Shown here: piece after piece, positions 1-10,404 of the stretch
How the letters are laid out: every line of letters starts with the position of its first letter
Numbering within the stretch: the first letter of the stretch is position 1
Source: Nitrospira sp.
GTDB lineage: Bacteria > Nitrospirota > Nitrospiria > Nitrospirales > Nitrospiraceae
NCBI GenBank assembly: GCA_030653545.1
Contig: JAURZE010000009.1
Span: 1 to 64,000 of the forward strand
Reading direction: 5' to 3'
DNA: 64,000 nucleotides
Translations under genes and position numbers: made by a program
The notes under the pieces: model-generated
Seen by the model: only the letters and a program-made list of their open reading frames with translations
What the model was told of the DNA's origin: nothing
The model's database searches: none

Positions 1-2455
<2,455 letters not shown>

Positions 2456-2478
2456 TGCGACATATCTTCCTACGGCTC

Positions 2479-2568
2479 GGAGGGGTGACGGAGCGGCCGA
2501 ACGTGCCAGTCTTGAAAACTGGAGATGGGGCAACCTATCCGCGAGTTCAAATCTCGCCCCCTCCGCCA
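2479..2568 (+). tRNA. tRNA-Ser (anticodon TGA)
   Basis: Acceptor strands GGAGGGG (2479-2485) and CCCCTCC (2558-2564) pair perfectly, followed by discriminator G and an encoded CCA. The anticodon stem CCAGT/ACTGG holds the loop CTTGAAA with TGA at 2513-2515. The long variable arm typical of serine tRNAs is present. It lies immediately after serS. Confidence 0.95.
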
Positions 2569-2897
2569 TATACCCATCGGACAGTCACAACCTCCCCATC
2601 ACGCCTCCACTCACATCTCCATTGCATCCGATCACTTAACTCATCATAGGAATCAGCGCCCCACTCACAATCGAATCCATACCATTAATATTTCAATCGC
2701 AAACTATTGATATAGCTATGCAATAAATAATCTGAAGCGCCAAAGTATGAACTGCGGAATTCTAACCCATCTCCCTCTTTCGGTTGGTGCACTCCTACCT
2801 CTACGGTATTTCCAGTCCGCACGGCCTCGCCTATCCTGACACCACCTGCGCACAGCGGACACGACATCAGGAATAGCCCGGGACAAGGAGGCAGCAC
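2569..2897. other. intergenic region, no gene recognised
   Basis: About 330 bp between tRNA-Ser and a small zinc-ribbon gene. It includes an AT-rich stretch around 2640-2740 that may hold the promoter of the next gene. No convincing coding frame, tRNA or repeat is seen. Confidence 0.5.
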
Positions 2898-3098
2898 ATG
2901 CAAAAACAAGTCGGCAAGATCGGAGCCATTCGCCGAGAGATCCGAGGCAAAGCCTGCACATCTTGCGGCGGGCACATCTATCAAATAGTCCTTCGCTCGT
3001 CGCTTACCCCGGAAGACGCGACACTCTTTGCGCGGTGCACCCATTGTCACCACCCCAGAGGCATCGACAAAGATTTCGGAAAAGTGCTTTGGATGTAG
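2898..3098 (+). CDS. small zinc-ribbon protein, unknown function
   Basis: A 66-residue protein with two Cys pairs, CTSC and CTHC, about 25 residues apart, which together can bind one zinc ion. The spacing suggests a minimal zinc ribbon, but no family was recognised. The ATG at 2898 has a strong ribosome site AAGGAGG about 7 bp upstream. The following small gene starts 44 bp after its stop and may be co-transcribed. A second zinc-ribbon protein of similar size lies at 10189-10404. No membrane segment or signal peptide is seen, so it is probably cytoplasmic. Confidence 0.7.
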   Translation: MQKQVGKIGAIRREIRGKACTSCGGHIYQIVLRSSLTPEDATLFARCTHCHHPRGIDKDFGKVLWM

Positions 3099-3142
3099 CG
3101 AGTTGCCCTCAACACAGCATACGCACCACTGGAGACAGATCC

Positions 3143-3472
3143 ATGCCTTTGACACGATGGACTCAGTATCGGCAAGCACGCGCTCAAAAGAAAAAAGCCC
3201 TGCACATGCTCGCGCTCAGCGGCGTGGTTCGTCCAAGCACCGTTGAACTTCGCTATACAACCCCTCTCTCCCATATTTCAGTGGAGCCTTTGTGTGAGGA
3301 GCAGACGCCCATCATTCCGGATGCAGCCGCGCCTGCCATCTCCACCCTTCTCCTACATTCGGCCGAGGCGACTCAGCTGGCGCATCATCTCTGTTCGACA
3401 GCCGTCAGCTTTCTCGCCAAATCCAGACGGCACATCCAAAGTCTTCAGTGGGACACCAGAAGCGCCGCATGA
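3143..3472 (+). CDS. hypothetical protein, 109 aa
   Basis: I do not recognise this protein. The N-terminus is basic (MPLTRWTQYRQARAQKKK) and the C-terminal half is rich in Ala, Leu and His and may be helical. No signal peptide, membrane segment or cysteine motif is visible. The ATG at 3143 is preceded by GGAG at 3131-3134. The frame extends upstream to 2963 but overlaps the better supported zinc-ribbon gene, so the shorter form is preferred. It sits between that gene and tRNA-Ser(GCT). Confidence 0.45.
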   Translation: MPLTRWTQYRQARAQKKKALHMLALSGVVRPSTVELRYTTPLSHISVEPLCEEQTPIIPDAAAPAISTLLLHSAEATQLAHHLCSTAVSFLAKSRRHIQSLQWDTRSAA

Positions 3473-3616
3473 CCCGGCTAAACTTTTAACCCGACGGCCG
3501 AGACCTTTCACTTGTACCTCCTGCACCGGCTGAGGTAATATCAGCCCGCTCGTGAGCGACGTAACCGCGCTGACGACTCTGCCCGCCTGCGGACAGACCC
3601 CTATGCAACTGGTCGT

Positions 3617-3709
3617 GGAGAGGTGGCCGAGTGGCCGAAGGCAACGGTTTGCTAAACCGTCGTAGGGAGAATATCCTTACCGAGGGTTCAAATCCCTCCC
3701 TCTCCGCCA
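3617..3709 (+). tRNA. tRNA-Ser (anticodon GCT)
   Basis: Acceptor strands GGAGAGG (3617-3623) and CCTCTCC (3699-3705) pair perfectly, with discriminator G and an encoded CCA. The anticodon stem ACGGT/ACCGT holds the loop TTGCTAA with GCT at 3651-3653. The long variable arm is present. This is the second serine tRNA within 1.1 kb, reading the AGC/AGT codons. Confidence 0.95.
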
Positions 3710-3868
3710 TCCAGCGCGCCGGCCATCAGTCCTAACCAATCAACCGGCTGGCTCCAATCATCCCTGCAACTCCCCCACTCAATTCTTTCCTGTTGTGCGG
3801 AGCACCTTCATATCGTAAGGTAAGATTCGTCGACCGTTCCCACCGCCACCATCAAGAAAGGATGACTC

Positions 3869-4549
3869 ATGCGCATGTTCGCAGTATTTGCCGTAATCAT
3901 TGCCCTGCTGGCCGGCCCATCGGCGTTTGCCGCATCGGGAGAGCCGACGAATGACGACCAAAAAACGCTGTACGCTCTCGGCCTGGCTATCAGCCAATCG
4001 CTTGGCACCTTCGCCCTGTCCGAATCGGAGTTGGATTTCGTCAAGTCCGGCCTCACCGATGGTGCCTTGAAGCGCGCACCAAAAGCCGATCTTCAAACAT
4101 TCGGCCCGAAAATTCAGCAGCTCCAGCAAGCCCGGGCAGCCGTGGTTGCGGACGCGGAAAAGAAAGCCGGCGCAACCTATCTCACGAAAGCCGCAGCTGA
4201 AAAAGGCTCCACAAAGACGGAGTCCGGAATTGTCATCACCGCGATCAAGCCAGGAACCGGCGCCACACCAAAACCGACCGATACCGTCAAGGTGCATTAT
4301 CATGGCACCCTGCTCGACGGCACCGTCTTCGACAGCTCCGTGAAGCGCGGCGAGCCGGCCACATTCCCCTTGAGCCAAGTGATCAAGTGCTGGACGGAAG
4401 GCGTGCAGCAAATTAAGGTCGGCGGCAAGAGCCGTCTGGTTTGCCCGGCCAATCTAGCCTACGGCGATCGCGGATCACCACCCGCCATCAAGCCTGGCGC
4501 CACGCTCATCTTTGAAGTGGAACTGCTGGAAATCGTCGCCGCGAAATAA
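3869..4549 (+). CDS. FKBP-type peptidyl-prolyl cis-trans isomerase, exported
   Basis: Catalyses cis-trans isomerisation of proline bonds to help fold periplasmic or outer-membrane proteins. The 226-residue product has a signal peptide (hydrophobic segment then AFAA, residues about 1-22), an N-terminal helical domain like that of FkpA/Mip (about 25-110), and a C-terminal FKBP domain (about 118-224). The FKBP domain includes [18 protein letters not shown] and the end segment [17 protein letters not shown]. An ATG two codons downstream is an equally possible start. The gene stands alone between tRNA-Ser and tRNA-Phe. Confidence 0.9.
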   Translation: MRMFAVFAVIIALLAGPSAFAASGEPTNDDQKTLYALGLAISQSLGTFALSESELDFVKSGLTDGALKRAPKADLQTFGPKIQQLQQARAAVVADAEKKAGATYLTKAAAEKGSTKTESGIVITAIKPGTGATPKPTDTVKVHYHGTLLDGTVFDSSVKRGEPATFPLSQVIKCWTEGVQQIKVGGKSRLVCPANLAYGDRGSPPAIKPGATLIFEVELLEIVAAK

Positions 4550-4702
4550 CAACTGCGGTATTCACGGGGCGGTGACTTGAGTGATGAGTCGCCGCCCCGA
4601 CAAACCCTCGAAAAGTTCGCACGATCCGTTCAATTGGCCTTGACCCAATCACGGCTTCTGCGGTATCGTCCACCACTTTCCAGAAGTGAGTCCCCGTGTC
4701 GT

Positions 4703-4778
4703 GCCGAGGGAGCTCAGTTGGTAGAGCACAGCCCTGAAAAGGCTGGTGTCGACAGTTCGATTCTGTCCCTCGGCACCA
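4703..4778 (+). tRNA. tRNA-Phe (anticodon GAA)
   Basis: Acceptor strands GCCGAGG (4703-4709) and CCTCGGC (4768-4774) pair perfectly, with discriminator A and an encoded CCA. The anticodon stem CAGCC/GGCTG holds the loop CTGAAAA with GAA at 4736-4738. tRNA-Phe 3' ends are common integration sites, and a recombinase remnant lies 1.2 kb downstream. No second copy of the tRNA 3' end was found by eye up to 7345. Confidence 0.96.
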
Positions 4779-4869
4779 CATCCCCTTCAAAATACTACTG
4801 AAATCCAGCTTCATTCGGTCCCTTCCAAAAGTCACGATTTCAGCATTTTTCAGCCCGTTTCGCCCGATT

Positions 4870-4889
4870 GGTTGTCCAAATGGTTGTCC
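4870..4889 (+). repeat. left copy of a paired tandem motif (GGTTGTCC twice)
   Basis: GGTTGTCC occurs twice, 12 bp apart (4870-4877 and 4882-4889). The same pair with the same phase occurs at 6993-7012 in the last codons of the recombinase. Read in frame here, the sequence gives DWLSKWLSKTM before a stop, close to GLSAWLSTRA at the recombinase C-terminus. It may therefore be the tail of a second, lost integrase. Confidence 0.5.
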
Positions 4890-5085
4890 AAGACCATGGG
4901 CGGCAAACCAGCTCCCAGGGCTTAGAGACGATCATTTTTCAGGCTCTACAATACCCCACTTCAAACCCCGATTCACTTTTCAGCTCCACTCCCTCCTCGT
5001 CACTCCCCCTAATCATCAGCACAACACACCGTAGCCCCCAATCGCCGACTGAAATTCCATCGCATGCTGTGCTTTACCTCATCGA

Positions 5086-5120
5086 GAATCATTGTCATGA
5101 CACTGTCTTGACAATGATTC
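5086..5120. promoter_or_regulatory. operator-like palindrome of the toxin-antitoxin operon
   Basis: GAATCATTGTCA (5086-5097) and TGACAATGATTC (5109-5120) are perfect 12-bp inverted repeats with an 11-bp spacer. The inner TGTCATGACA (5094-5103) is itself a palindrome. The element lies 40 bp before the antitoxin start, where ribbon-helix-helix antitoxins bind to repress their own operon. Assignment as the operator is inference. Confidence 0.65.
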
Positions 5121-5159
5121 ATTCGTGGGCTACCTTCAATAACCAAGAGAGGTGACACG

Positions 5160-5468
5160 ATGGCCGTACGCGCCGTTCGCAGTGAGAAACTGGATCTTCG
5201 GCTGAGTTCCTCAGATAAACGGATACTGGAAGCAGCGGCATCTGTTTCCAGTCGGTCGGTGAGTGACTTTGTCCGTGAAAGTGCACTGGCCCGCGCTGAT
5301 GAAACTCTGGCGGATCGTCGCACCTTCCTGCTGAGCAAAGCGCAATGGGCTGAGTTTCAGACGGCGCTCGATGCTCCCACTCGCCCCCTCACTCGCATGA
5401 AAGAACTCCTGACTAAGCCAGGATTCTTTGACGTCCCCCCTCTTCACCGCACAACAAACAAGCGGTGA
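5160..5468 (+). CDS. DUF1778-family (TacA-like) antitoxin
   Basis: A 102-residue ribbon-helix-helix antitoxin expected to neutralise the acetyltransferase toxin encoded next and to repress the operon. The N-terminal RHH region (RSEKLDLRLSSSDKRILEAAA, with SVSDFVRESA after it) is characteristic of the DUF1778 family. The C-terminal part would wrap the toxin. The ATG at 5160 follows a GAGAGGTG ribosome site. Its stop codon overlaps the toxin start by 4 bp (GTGA), the usual coupling for such pairs. A strong palindrome 40 bp upstream is the likely operator. Confidence 0.88.
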   Translation: MAVRAVRSEKLDLRLSSSDKRILEAAASVSSRSVSDFVRESALARADETLADRRTFLLSKAQWAEFQTALDAPTRPLTRMKELLTKPGFFDVPPLHRTTNKR

Positions 5469-5959
5469 CTCGAAAGATCGAAAAGCTTCAGCGACATCAC
5501 ACCGTTGATACGTTCGACTGTGGGCGGGAAGATCTGAATCGTTTTCTCCAGCAATACGCCCTCCCCAATCAACACAGCGGAGGATCTCAAACCTATGTGG
5601 GGGTGGTCGACGACACCGTAGTCGGCTATTACGCACTCGCGGTGGGATCGGTTGAACAAGACATTGCCCCGGAACGATTAAAGAAGGGACTCGCAAAACA
5701 TTCCATTCCGATCATGCTGCTTGCTCGGTTAGCTGTAGACCTCCACTGGCAAAAACAAGGCGTGGGTGCCGCGCTCTTGAAGGATGCGGCGCTACGGACG
5801 CTGCAGGCCGCGGATATTGCCGGAATCCGTGCCTTGGTGGTCCATGCCAAAGATGAGGTGGCGAAGCAGTTCTACGAGCGTTTCGATTTCCTCCCTTCCC
5901 CAAGCGATCCGTTACATCTCTTCATGCTCCTCAAAGATCTTCGAAATCTCGTCTCGTAG
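5465..5959 (+). CDS. GNAT-family acetyltransferase toxin (TacT/AtaT type)
   Basis: Toxins of this class acetylate aminoacyl-tRNAs and stop translation. The 164-residue protein has the acetyl-CoA-binding loop (QKQGVGAALLKDA) and the conserved C-terminal region with the catalytic tyrosine (FYERFDFLPSP). The length matches TacT-like toxins. The start is GTG at 5465, overlapping the antitoxin stop. It ends just before a recombinase remnant in the same frame, so the pair was probably cargo of the tRNA-Phe island. Confidence 0.87.
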   Translation: MTRKIEKLQRHHTVDTFDCGREDLNRFLQQYALPNQHSGGSQTYVGVVDDTVVGYYALAVGSVEQDIAPERLKKGLAKHSIPIMLLARLAVDLHWQKQGVGAALLKDAALRTLQAADIAGIRALVVHAKDEVAKQFYERFDFLPSPSDPLHLFMLLKDLRNLVS

Positions 5960-6010
5960 GACGCTCTCTCATCAAGACCGTCGCGACCAACCTCTCTCCC
6001 CGTTTCTATT

Positions 6011-7045
6011 CACCACGGCAAATCGCCGGGGCAGGTCAAAGGACAGAAGCTGACGCTCGCCGACTTCTGCCGGCTTCCCGCCAACGAGGATCCCGACGAT
6101 CGTGGCGGGCAGTTTTGGCAATATCTGGTCGCCAATCGCGCGGGTAACACCAGGAATCGGCATCGGGACATTCTGAAGAACCAGATCCTCCCGCACTTCG
6201 GACGTTATCGCTTCGATGACCTGGAACCGGAGCACATTGAGATCTGGAAACAGCAGCGGCTCGAGGAAGTTGAACGCGCCACGGTCTTAAAGGAACTGCA
6301 TTGCCTGTCGGCCGTCTTTCGCGTCGCACGCAAAGTGTACCGCTACACAAGTCAGAATCCCGTGGCCGACATCGAAAAGCCGACCGTGCCCAAGCGGAAG
6401 AAACAGATTCCGACGCCCGACGAGTTCAAAGCGTTCTTGAACGCCGCAGGCCTGCTCACGCCCCACTACTACCCGTCATTCTTAACGGTTTACCAGGGCG
6501 GGCTCAGGATTGACGAAGCGCGGCATTTAGAACCATCTGATGTGGATGAGCAAGAGAACGTCTTGCACATTCGCGTGAAGAAAGGGTGGAGTCCCAAAGA
6601 CCAAGAGGATCGGGACGTCCCCCTCGTCGAGCCGATGCGGACCGTGCTGCTGACGCTAAAACAGCAGAATCCGCAGGCCCGCTGGCTCCTCCCCCGCGGC
6701 GACACACGCACCTATACCTGTCAACGCTGCGGCGGACCCACCACGCACATCGGCAATCTCCGGACAGCCATCCTGGCGCTCGCCAAGGCCGCCGGGATCT
6801 CCAAACGCATGACGCATCACATCCTGCGGCACTGTAATTCCACCCACAATCGCCAACTGGGCGCCAAAGACTACGAGGTCATGGAATTGCTGGGCCAGCA
6901 GTCTACGAAAGTCCATACGATCTACACACACGCGGAATGGGAGAATATCGTAGCGGCAACTGAACGGTTGGGGAATTCAATTGGGGGAGACGGGTTGTCC
7001 GCATGGTTGTCCACGCGGGCCCGCGGGACTGAAACGTCAGAGTAA
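6011..7045 (+). pseudogene. tyrosine recombinase (integrase), 5'-truncated
   Basis: The frame is open from the toxin stop (5959) to 7045 but contains no ATG, GTG or TTG before a GTG at 6335, which falls inside the core-binding domain. Readable homology begins near 6011. The core-binding domain (segment GNTRNRHRDILKNQILPHFG) covers about 6140-6340. The catalytic domain keeps GLRIDEARHL (Arg), HHILRH (His-x-x-Arg), the LGQQSTKVHTIYTHA region and its nucleophilic Tyr. The N-terminal arm-binding domain and a start codon are missing, so the gene is probably dead, or at best makes the 236-residue catalytic fragment from 6335. It was probably the integrase of an element in tRNA-Phe. Confidence 0.8.
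6993..7012 (+). repeat. right copy of the paired tandem motif (GGTTGTCC twice)
   Basis: GGTTGTCC at 6993-7000 and 7005-7012 lies inside the final codons of the truncated recombinase and matches the copy at 4870-4889 in spacing. The two copies are about 2.1 kb apart and bracket the toxin-antitoxin and recombinase segment. Confidence 0.5.
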
Positions 7046-7345
7046 TTGGAGCCTTAGACCGACAACATCAGCCGGGCAAGGGCTGGGTAGAGTAGGGCTC
7101 TGAGAGATCACCATCGTTCAAAATGGTCGCAGTGGATGTCCTTGAAAAGCAAGAACTCACTTCAATCCTAAGTGCGACGGGATGGCCCTTGATTCATATG
7201 ACCACATGCCAAACGCTTGGGGGAATAACGTCCCCGATTACAGGAAGAACGTGGTTAATACGGCTGTAACATTGGAGGATTATGCTGCAAGCGCTGACAT
7301 AGCAGTAGGAAACAGTCCGAACGCATGTTCACCGGGTAACACACG
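7046..7345. other. intergenic region, right edge of the decayed island
   Basis: 300 bp with no convincing gene. One frame from about 7122 reads 48 residues (begins MVAVDVLEKQELTS) but has no ribosome site and no recognisable family. No copy of the tRNA-Phe 3' end is visible, so the island boundary cannot be fixed. The promoter of the regulator gene at 7346 should lie here, but no clear hexamers were found. Confidence 0.4.
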
Positions 7346-8056
7346 ATGTCCACAAACACTGCAAAGAAAATTCTCATCGTGGAAGACGAGACTGACATTG
7401 CACAGCTGGTGAAGATCTACCTGGAGAAAGAAGGATTTCGTACGGTCCATGCAAAAACGGGAAACGAAGGACTGCGGCTCACCAAGAGCGAGTATCCCGA
7501 CATGGTCATCCTTGATCTCATGCTTCCTGAGATGGACGGATTGGAACTCTGCAAGAAACTCCGAAGCGAGCAGGAGACCGCCCTTCTTCCCATTATCATG
7601 TTGACGGCCAAAGCCGAGGAGTCCGACACTATCGTGGGGCTCGAACTCGGTGCCGACGACTATATCGCCAAGCCGTTCAGCCCCAAAAACCTCGTCGCAA
7701 GGGCCAAAGCTTTGTTTCGCCGGATTGGACGGGCCAACGACACCCAGCAAACGTCTTACCACTACGGCTCACTACTGATGGACCTCCCTCGCCATGAAGT
7801 CACCGTCGATGGGAAAGAAGTCGGTTTGACGGCCAAAGAGTTCGGGCTCCTGGAACATCTATTGCGAAATCCCGGTCGGGTACTTACACGCGACGTCTTG
7901 CTGAATTCCGTGTGGGGCTACGACTACTATGGCACTACAAGAACTGTGGATGTGCACATCCGTCGCCTGAAGCAGAAACTGCCTGCCCTGAATGAAGCGA
8001 TTGTGTCAGTAAAATCGCTGGGCTATAAGTTGTCTGATCCGGCTCTGACAAAGTAA
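7346..8056 (+). CDS. OmpR/PhoB-family response regulator
   Basis: A two-component transcription factor of 236 residues. The receiver domain (about 8-120) has the acidic pair in IVEDE, the phospho-acceptor Asp57 (MVILDLMLP), and Lys109 in YIAKPFS, so it should be phosphorylated normally. The winged-helix DNA-binding domain (about 140-232) ends with RTVDVHIRRLKQK and VKSLGYKL, as in PhoB/OmpR. No histidine kinase is adjacent. A lipoprotein gene follows 5 bp after the stop. Because many Pho-box-like sites occur in the window, this intact PhoB-type protein is one candidate regulator, but sequence alone does not show the link. Confidence 0.9.
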   Translation: MSTNTAKKILIVEDETDIAQLVKIYLEKEGFRTVHAKTGNEGLRLTKSEYPDMVILDLMLPEMDGLELCKKLRSEQETALLPIIMLTAKAEESDTIVGLELGADDYIAKPFSPKNLVARAKALFRRIGRANDTQQTSYHYGSLLMDLPRHEVTVDGKEVGLTAKEFGLLEHLLRNPGRVLTRDVLLNSVWGYDYYGTTRTVDVHIRRLKQKLPALNEAIVSVKSLGYKLSDPALTK

Positions 8057-8061
8057 TTTCC

Positions 8062-8373
8062 GTGCATGTATTCTCTCAACATCGCGAGACAAGGCCTCGC
8101 CTAAGAGGCCGCCTAATCTGCCTGTTCCTTCTTTCCCTCAGTTCTTGCGTCCATTCACCCCGCGTCGAGGAATTCGAAGCCGGCATTGGACAGTTGACAC
8201 AAGACGAACTGACTCGCCGGTTCGGTTATCCCCAAAGGCTCAAACGCCTGTCGAGCGGATCCGAAGCCTGGGAGTACGAATTTTTATCGGGACAGTCACG
8301 CTGTGTCGGCTATCGCGTCTATTTCGACCGCGAGCTGCGTTCGCAGAAGTGGGAACCCATTCCCTGTCGGTAA
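8062..8373 (+). CDS. small lipoprotein with BamE/SmpA-like motif
   Basis: A 103-residue protein with a basic N-terminus, hydrophobic segment and lipobox LSSC (Cys near residue 29), so probably a membrane-anchored lipoprotein. The mature part (LTQDELTRRFGYPQRLKRL then EAWEYEF) resembles the short beta-alpha motif of BamE/SmpA-like proteins, where a lone domain of this kind has no assigned role. The start is GTG at 8062, 5 bp after the response regulator stop, so the two are probably one transcript. Confidence 0.65.
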   Translation: MHVFSQHRETRPRLRGRLICLFLLSLSSCVHSPRVEEFEAGIGQLTQDELTRRFGYPQRLKRLSSGSEAWEYEFLSGQSRCVGYRVYFDRELRSQKWEPIPCR

Positions 8374-8684
8374 GACTATCGACATCACACTGCGTCATTG
8401 CGGAGATCTCATACATGTCGTAAGACGGGACTTCCTCTGCCCCTCCTCTCTGTCCCCCCCCTGCTGAACACGCCACCTGCTCCCAAGCATACCGTCCGTT
8501 CAAATTCTCTACAGATCACAGACGAACCAAGATTCTATTGCAATCCAGTTACATCACCCCCATTCCACCGTTTCACAGCACCAACACATTGATGCCCGAC
8601 CTCCTGTAACTAAAAATTGAGGCCGGCATGATCCAACTGTGTCTTTGGTCCGGTACAACTCTCCCTGGAAAGGGGAACAATCCA
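8374..8684. other. intergenic region, nothing recognised
   Basis: About 310 bp separating the lipoprotein gene from the DksA-like gene. It contains C-rich and A-rich tracts but no believable coding frame, RNA gene or perfect inverted repeat. The DksA-like reading frame extends upstream to 8628, but the better start is 8685. Confidence 0.4.
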
Positions 8685-9110
8685 ATGGCGTACACCATCT
8701 CTCCTCGACGAAGACAACCGGGGATATTTATCGGAACGGCCAGCCGTACGGCTCCCCCTCCGAATGTGCGACGCCTCGACCTTTGGCAGGAACTTGTGAG
8801 ACAGCGAGCGGTGCTGCTCGCGAGCGCCAACCTCTCGCTTGCCGCGGAGTCGGCCGCAGAACTCTATGCGGATCCGGCCGACCAGGCCTCGACCGATCTC
8901 GAGCATGACGTCGCCATGCAGGTCAAGGCGCGAACCTTTGAACGGCTTCGACACATCGAGCACGCGCTGCAACTCATGCGCACCAAAGACTACGGACAGT
9001 GCCTCCACTGTCATGGGGACATTCCTTACGAGCGGCTGAAGGTCCAACCCGACGCCCAATTCTGTGTCCCCTGCCTGACAACGGTCGAACAGAAGGCAAC
9101 CCATAACTAA
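8685..9110 (+). CDS. TraR/DksA-family C4 zinc-finger protein
   Basis: A 141-residue protein of the DksA/TraR family, whose members bind in the secondary channel of RNA polymerase and modulate initiation. A helical region (LEHDVAMQVKARTFERLRHIEHALQ) precedes the C4 zinc finger: CLHCHGD and CVPCLTTVE. The coiled-coil tip residues of true DksA (DxxDxA) are not evident, so polymerase control like that of DksA is uncertain. The ATG at 8685 has an A/G-rich ribosome site (AAAGGGGAAC). A clear terminator follows at 9183-9226. Confidence 0.8.
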   Translation: MAYTISPRRRQPGIFIGTASRTAPPPNVRRLDLWQELVRQRAVLLASANLSLAAESAAELYADPADQASTDLEHDVAMQVKARTFERLRHIEHALQLMRTKDYGQCLHCHGDIPYERLKVQPDAQFCVPCLTTVEQKATHN

Positions 9111-9182
9111 CGCCATGACACCGTTCATAACAACGACACATTATTGGAGCCCAGCTGCGCCTCTCACGCACCTGGCCCCCGC

Positions 9183-9226
9183 GCTCGTCCCTTCCTGCCA
9201 GGAGAAGGGACGAGCCCCGGGTTTTT
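9183..9226 (+). terminator. rho-independent terminator of the DksA-like gene
   Basis: A 12-bp perfect stem (9183-9194 with 9204-9215, core CTCGTCCCTTC/GAAGGGACGAG) with a 9-nt loop is followed by a run of five T at 9222-9226. It separates the DksA-like gene from the deacetylase gene. Confidence 0.8.
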
Positions 9227-9251
9227 GCTGCCGCCTCGGAAGGCATCGATC

Positions 9252-10178
9252 ATGATTGCAGATCGACCGCCTCGGCACGCCCTGACCATCGACCTGGAAG
9301 AGCACTTCCAGGCGCCCCGCTTCGACTCGCCGATGCGCCGCCGCTGCTGGTCCAACTTTGATAGTCGTGCGCGAAAGAATACCGAGCATCTGCTGAATGT
9401 GCTGGCGCGCCGCTCCACCACGGCGACGTTCTTCGTGCTCGGATGGCTTGCCGAACGCCATCCGTCGCTTATCCGCACTATCGCCGCTTCCGGCCACGAG
9501 ATCGCATGTCTCGGCTATGCCCACGAACAGGTCGCGGCACAGACGCCGGAGCAGTTCCGACAGGATATCCAGCGCGCCAAGCATCTCCTGGAGGATATGA
9601 TCGGGCAATCCGTCCGGGGCTTCCGGGCCCCCGCTTTCAGCATCACGGCAGATACCTTGTGGGCACTCGCGATTGTCGCGGACTGCGGCTTCGTCTACGA
9701 CAGCAGCGTGCTTCCGGTCGGATTCACTTCCAACAGACTGTACAGCGAAAACCGATTGCAGCGTCTCCAGGCCGGAACCCGTTCCATCTGGGAAGTCTCG
9801 CCATCGACATCGAATATGTTGGGATTTCTCGTGCCGATCGGAGGGGGAGGCTACCTCCGAACATTGAACTATCCGGTCCTGCGCACGTTGTTCTCACAGA
9901 TCGAGAACCTCGGCAAATCGATCGTGATGTACATAAGAGTTTGGGAATTGGACTATGAGCAACCACGCATGGTGGGGCCACTCCTCGCCGAATCCCGCCA
10001 CTACTGGAATCTCCACAAGATGGAGCCGCGACTGACTCAGTTATTGACCGATTTCTCCTTCGGGTCCGTCCGTGAAGCAATCCAGCCCGTCCGGACGCTC
10101 GCAGATTGCCCCGAACCATCGGATGACTCGGAATCTGCAATCCACAACGACGAAACACTATCTACCGCCGTGCAATAA
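9252..10178 (+). CDS. polysaccharide deacetylase family protein (DUF3473/XrtA type), active site altered
   Basis: Homologous to deacetylases that accompany exosortase-type EPS loci. Family features include an N-terminal ALTIDLEEHFQ, TTATFFVLGWLAERHP, the RGFRAPAFSIT segment and GGGGYLR. Two metal-site positions differ from the family: the second Asp of motif 1 is Glu (DLEE, residues 14-17), and the first His of the SHGYAH motif is Leu87 (CLGYAH), leaving only His91. Catalysis may be weakened or lost. The start is ATG at 9252. A zinc-ribbon gene follows with its ribosome site touching this stop codon. The main EPS locus is about 30 kb away. Confidence 0.82.
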   Translation: MIADRPPRHALTIDLEEHFQAPRFDSPMRRRCWSNFDSRARKNTEHLLNVLARRSTTATFFVLGWLAERHPSLIRTIAASGHEIACLGYAHEQVAAQTPEQFRQDIQRAKHLLEDMIGQSVRGFRAPAFSITADTLWALAIVADCGFVYDSSVLPVGFTSNRLYSENRLQRLQAGTRSIWEVSPSTSNMLGFLVPIGGGGYLRTLNYPVLRTLFSQIENLGKSIVMYIRVWELDYEQPRMVGPLLAESRHYWNLHKMEPRLTQLLTDFSFGSVREAIQPVRTLADCPEPSDDSESAIHNDETLSTAVQ

Positions 10179-10188
10179 GGAGGATCAT

Positions 10189-10404
10189 ATGCAATGTGCC
10201 CGCTGTGCCGGACTGCGAGTGCCGGAGATCATGAGCGAGGGAGGAACGAGAGTGTGGGCGCTCCGGTGCGTGCACTGCGGAGACATCACCGACCGGCTGA
10301 TCGCCAAGAATCGGACCCGTCGGAGGGACCCGCTCACGCGACCCCCTCGCACACCGATCTATGGAAGCGACCGGTGGAAAAAAAAGAAACTACAGCTCTC
10401 CTGA
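10189..10404 (+). CDS. small zinc-ribbon protein, unknown function
   Basis: A 71-residue protein with CARC near the N-terminus and CVHC about 25 residues later, a likely one-zinc ribbon, followed by a very basic tail rich in Arg and Lys (TRRRDPLTR, RWKKKKLQLS). The tail suggests nucleic-acid contact, but this is inference. The ribosome site AAGGAGG (10178-10184) is perfect and overlaps the deacetylase stop, so the two genes form one transcript. It resembles the 2898-3098 product in size and layout. Confidence 0.75.
   Translation: MQCARCAGLRVPEIMSEGGTRVWALRCVHCGDITDRLIAKNRTRRRDPLTRPPRTPIYGSDRWKKKKLQLS

Larger units (their letters stand above)
4779..5159. other. intergenic region between tRNA-Phe and the toxin-antitoxin pair
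   Basis: About 380 bp, less GC-rich than its surroundings. It holds the GGTTGTCC motif pair, a possible integrase tail (reading to a stop near 4925) and the palindrome at 5086-5120. The one long frame (4868-5155) is Ser/Thr/Pro-rich, lacks a ribosome site and is not believed. The composition and position fit the left edge of a decayed island. Confidence 0.5.

Noticed and set aside
4868-5155. 95-residue plus-strand frame after tRNA-Phe
   Set aside because: Low-complexity Ser/Thr/Pro composition, no ribosome site, overlaps the operator palindrome.
7046-7345. Second copy of the tRNA-Phe 3' end as attR
   Set aside because: No match to the tRNA 3' end was seen by eye, so no attachment site is claimed.
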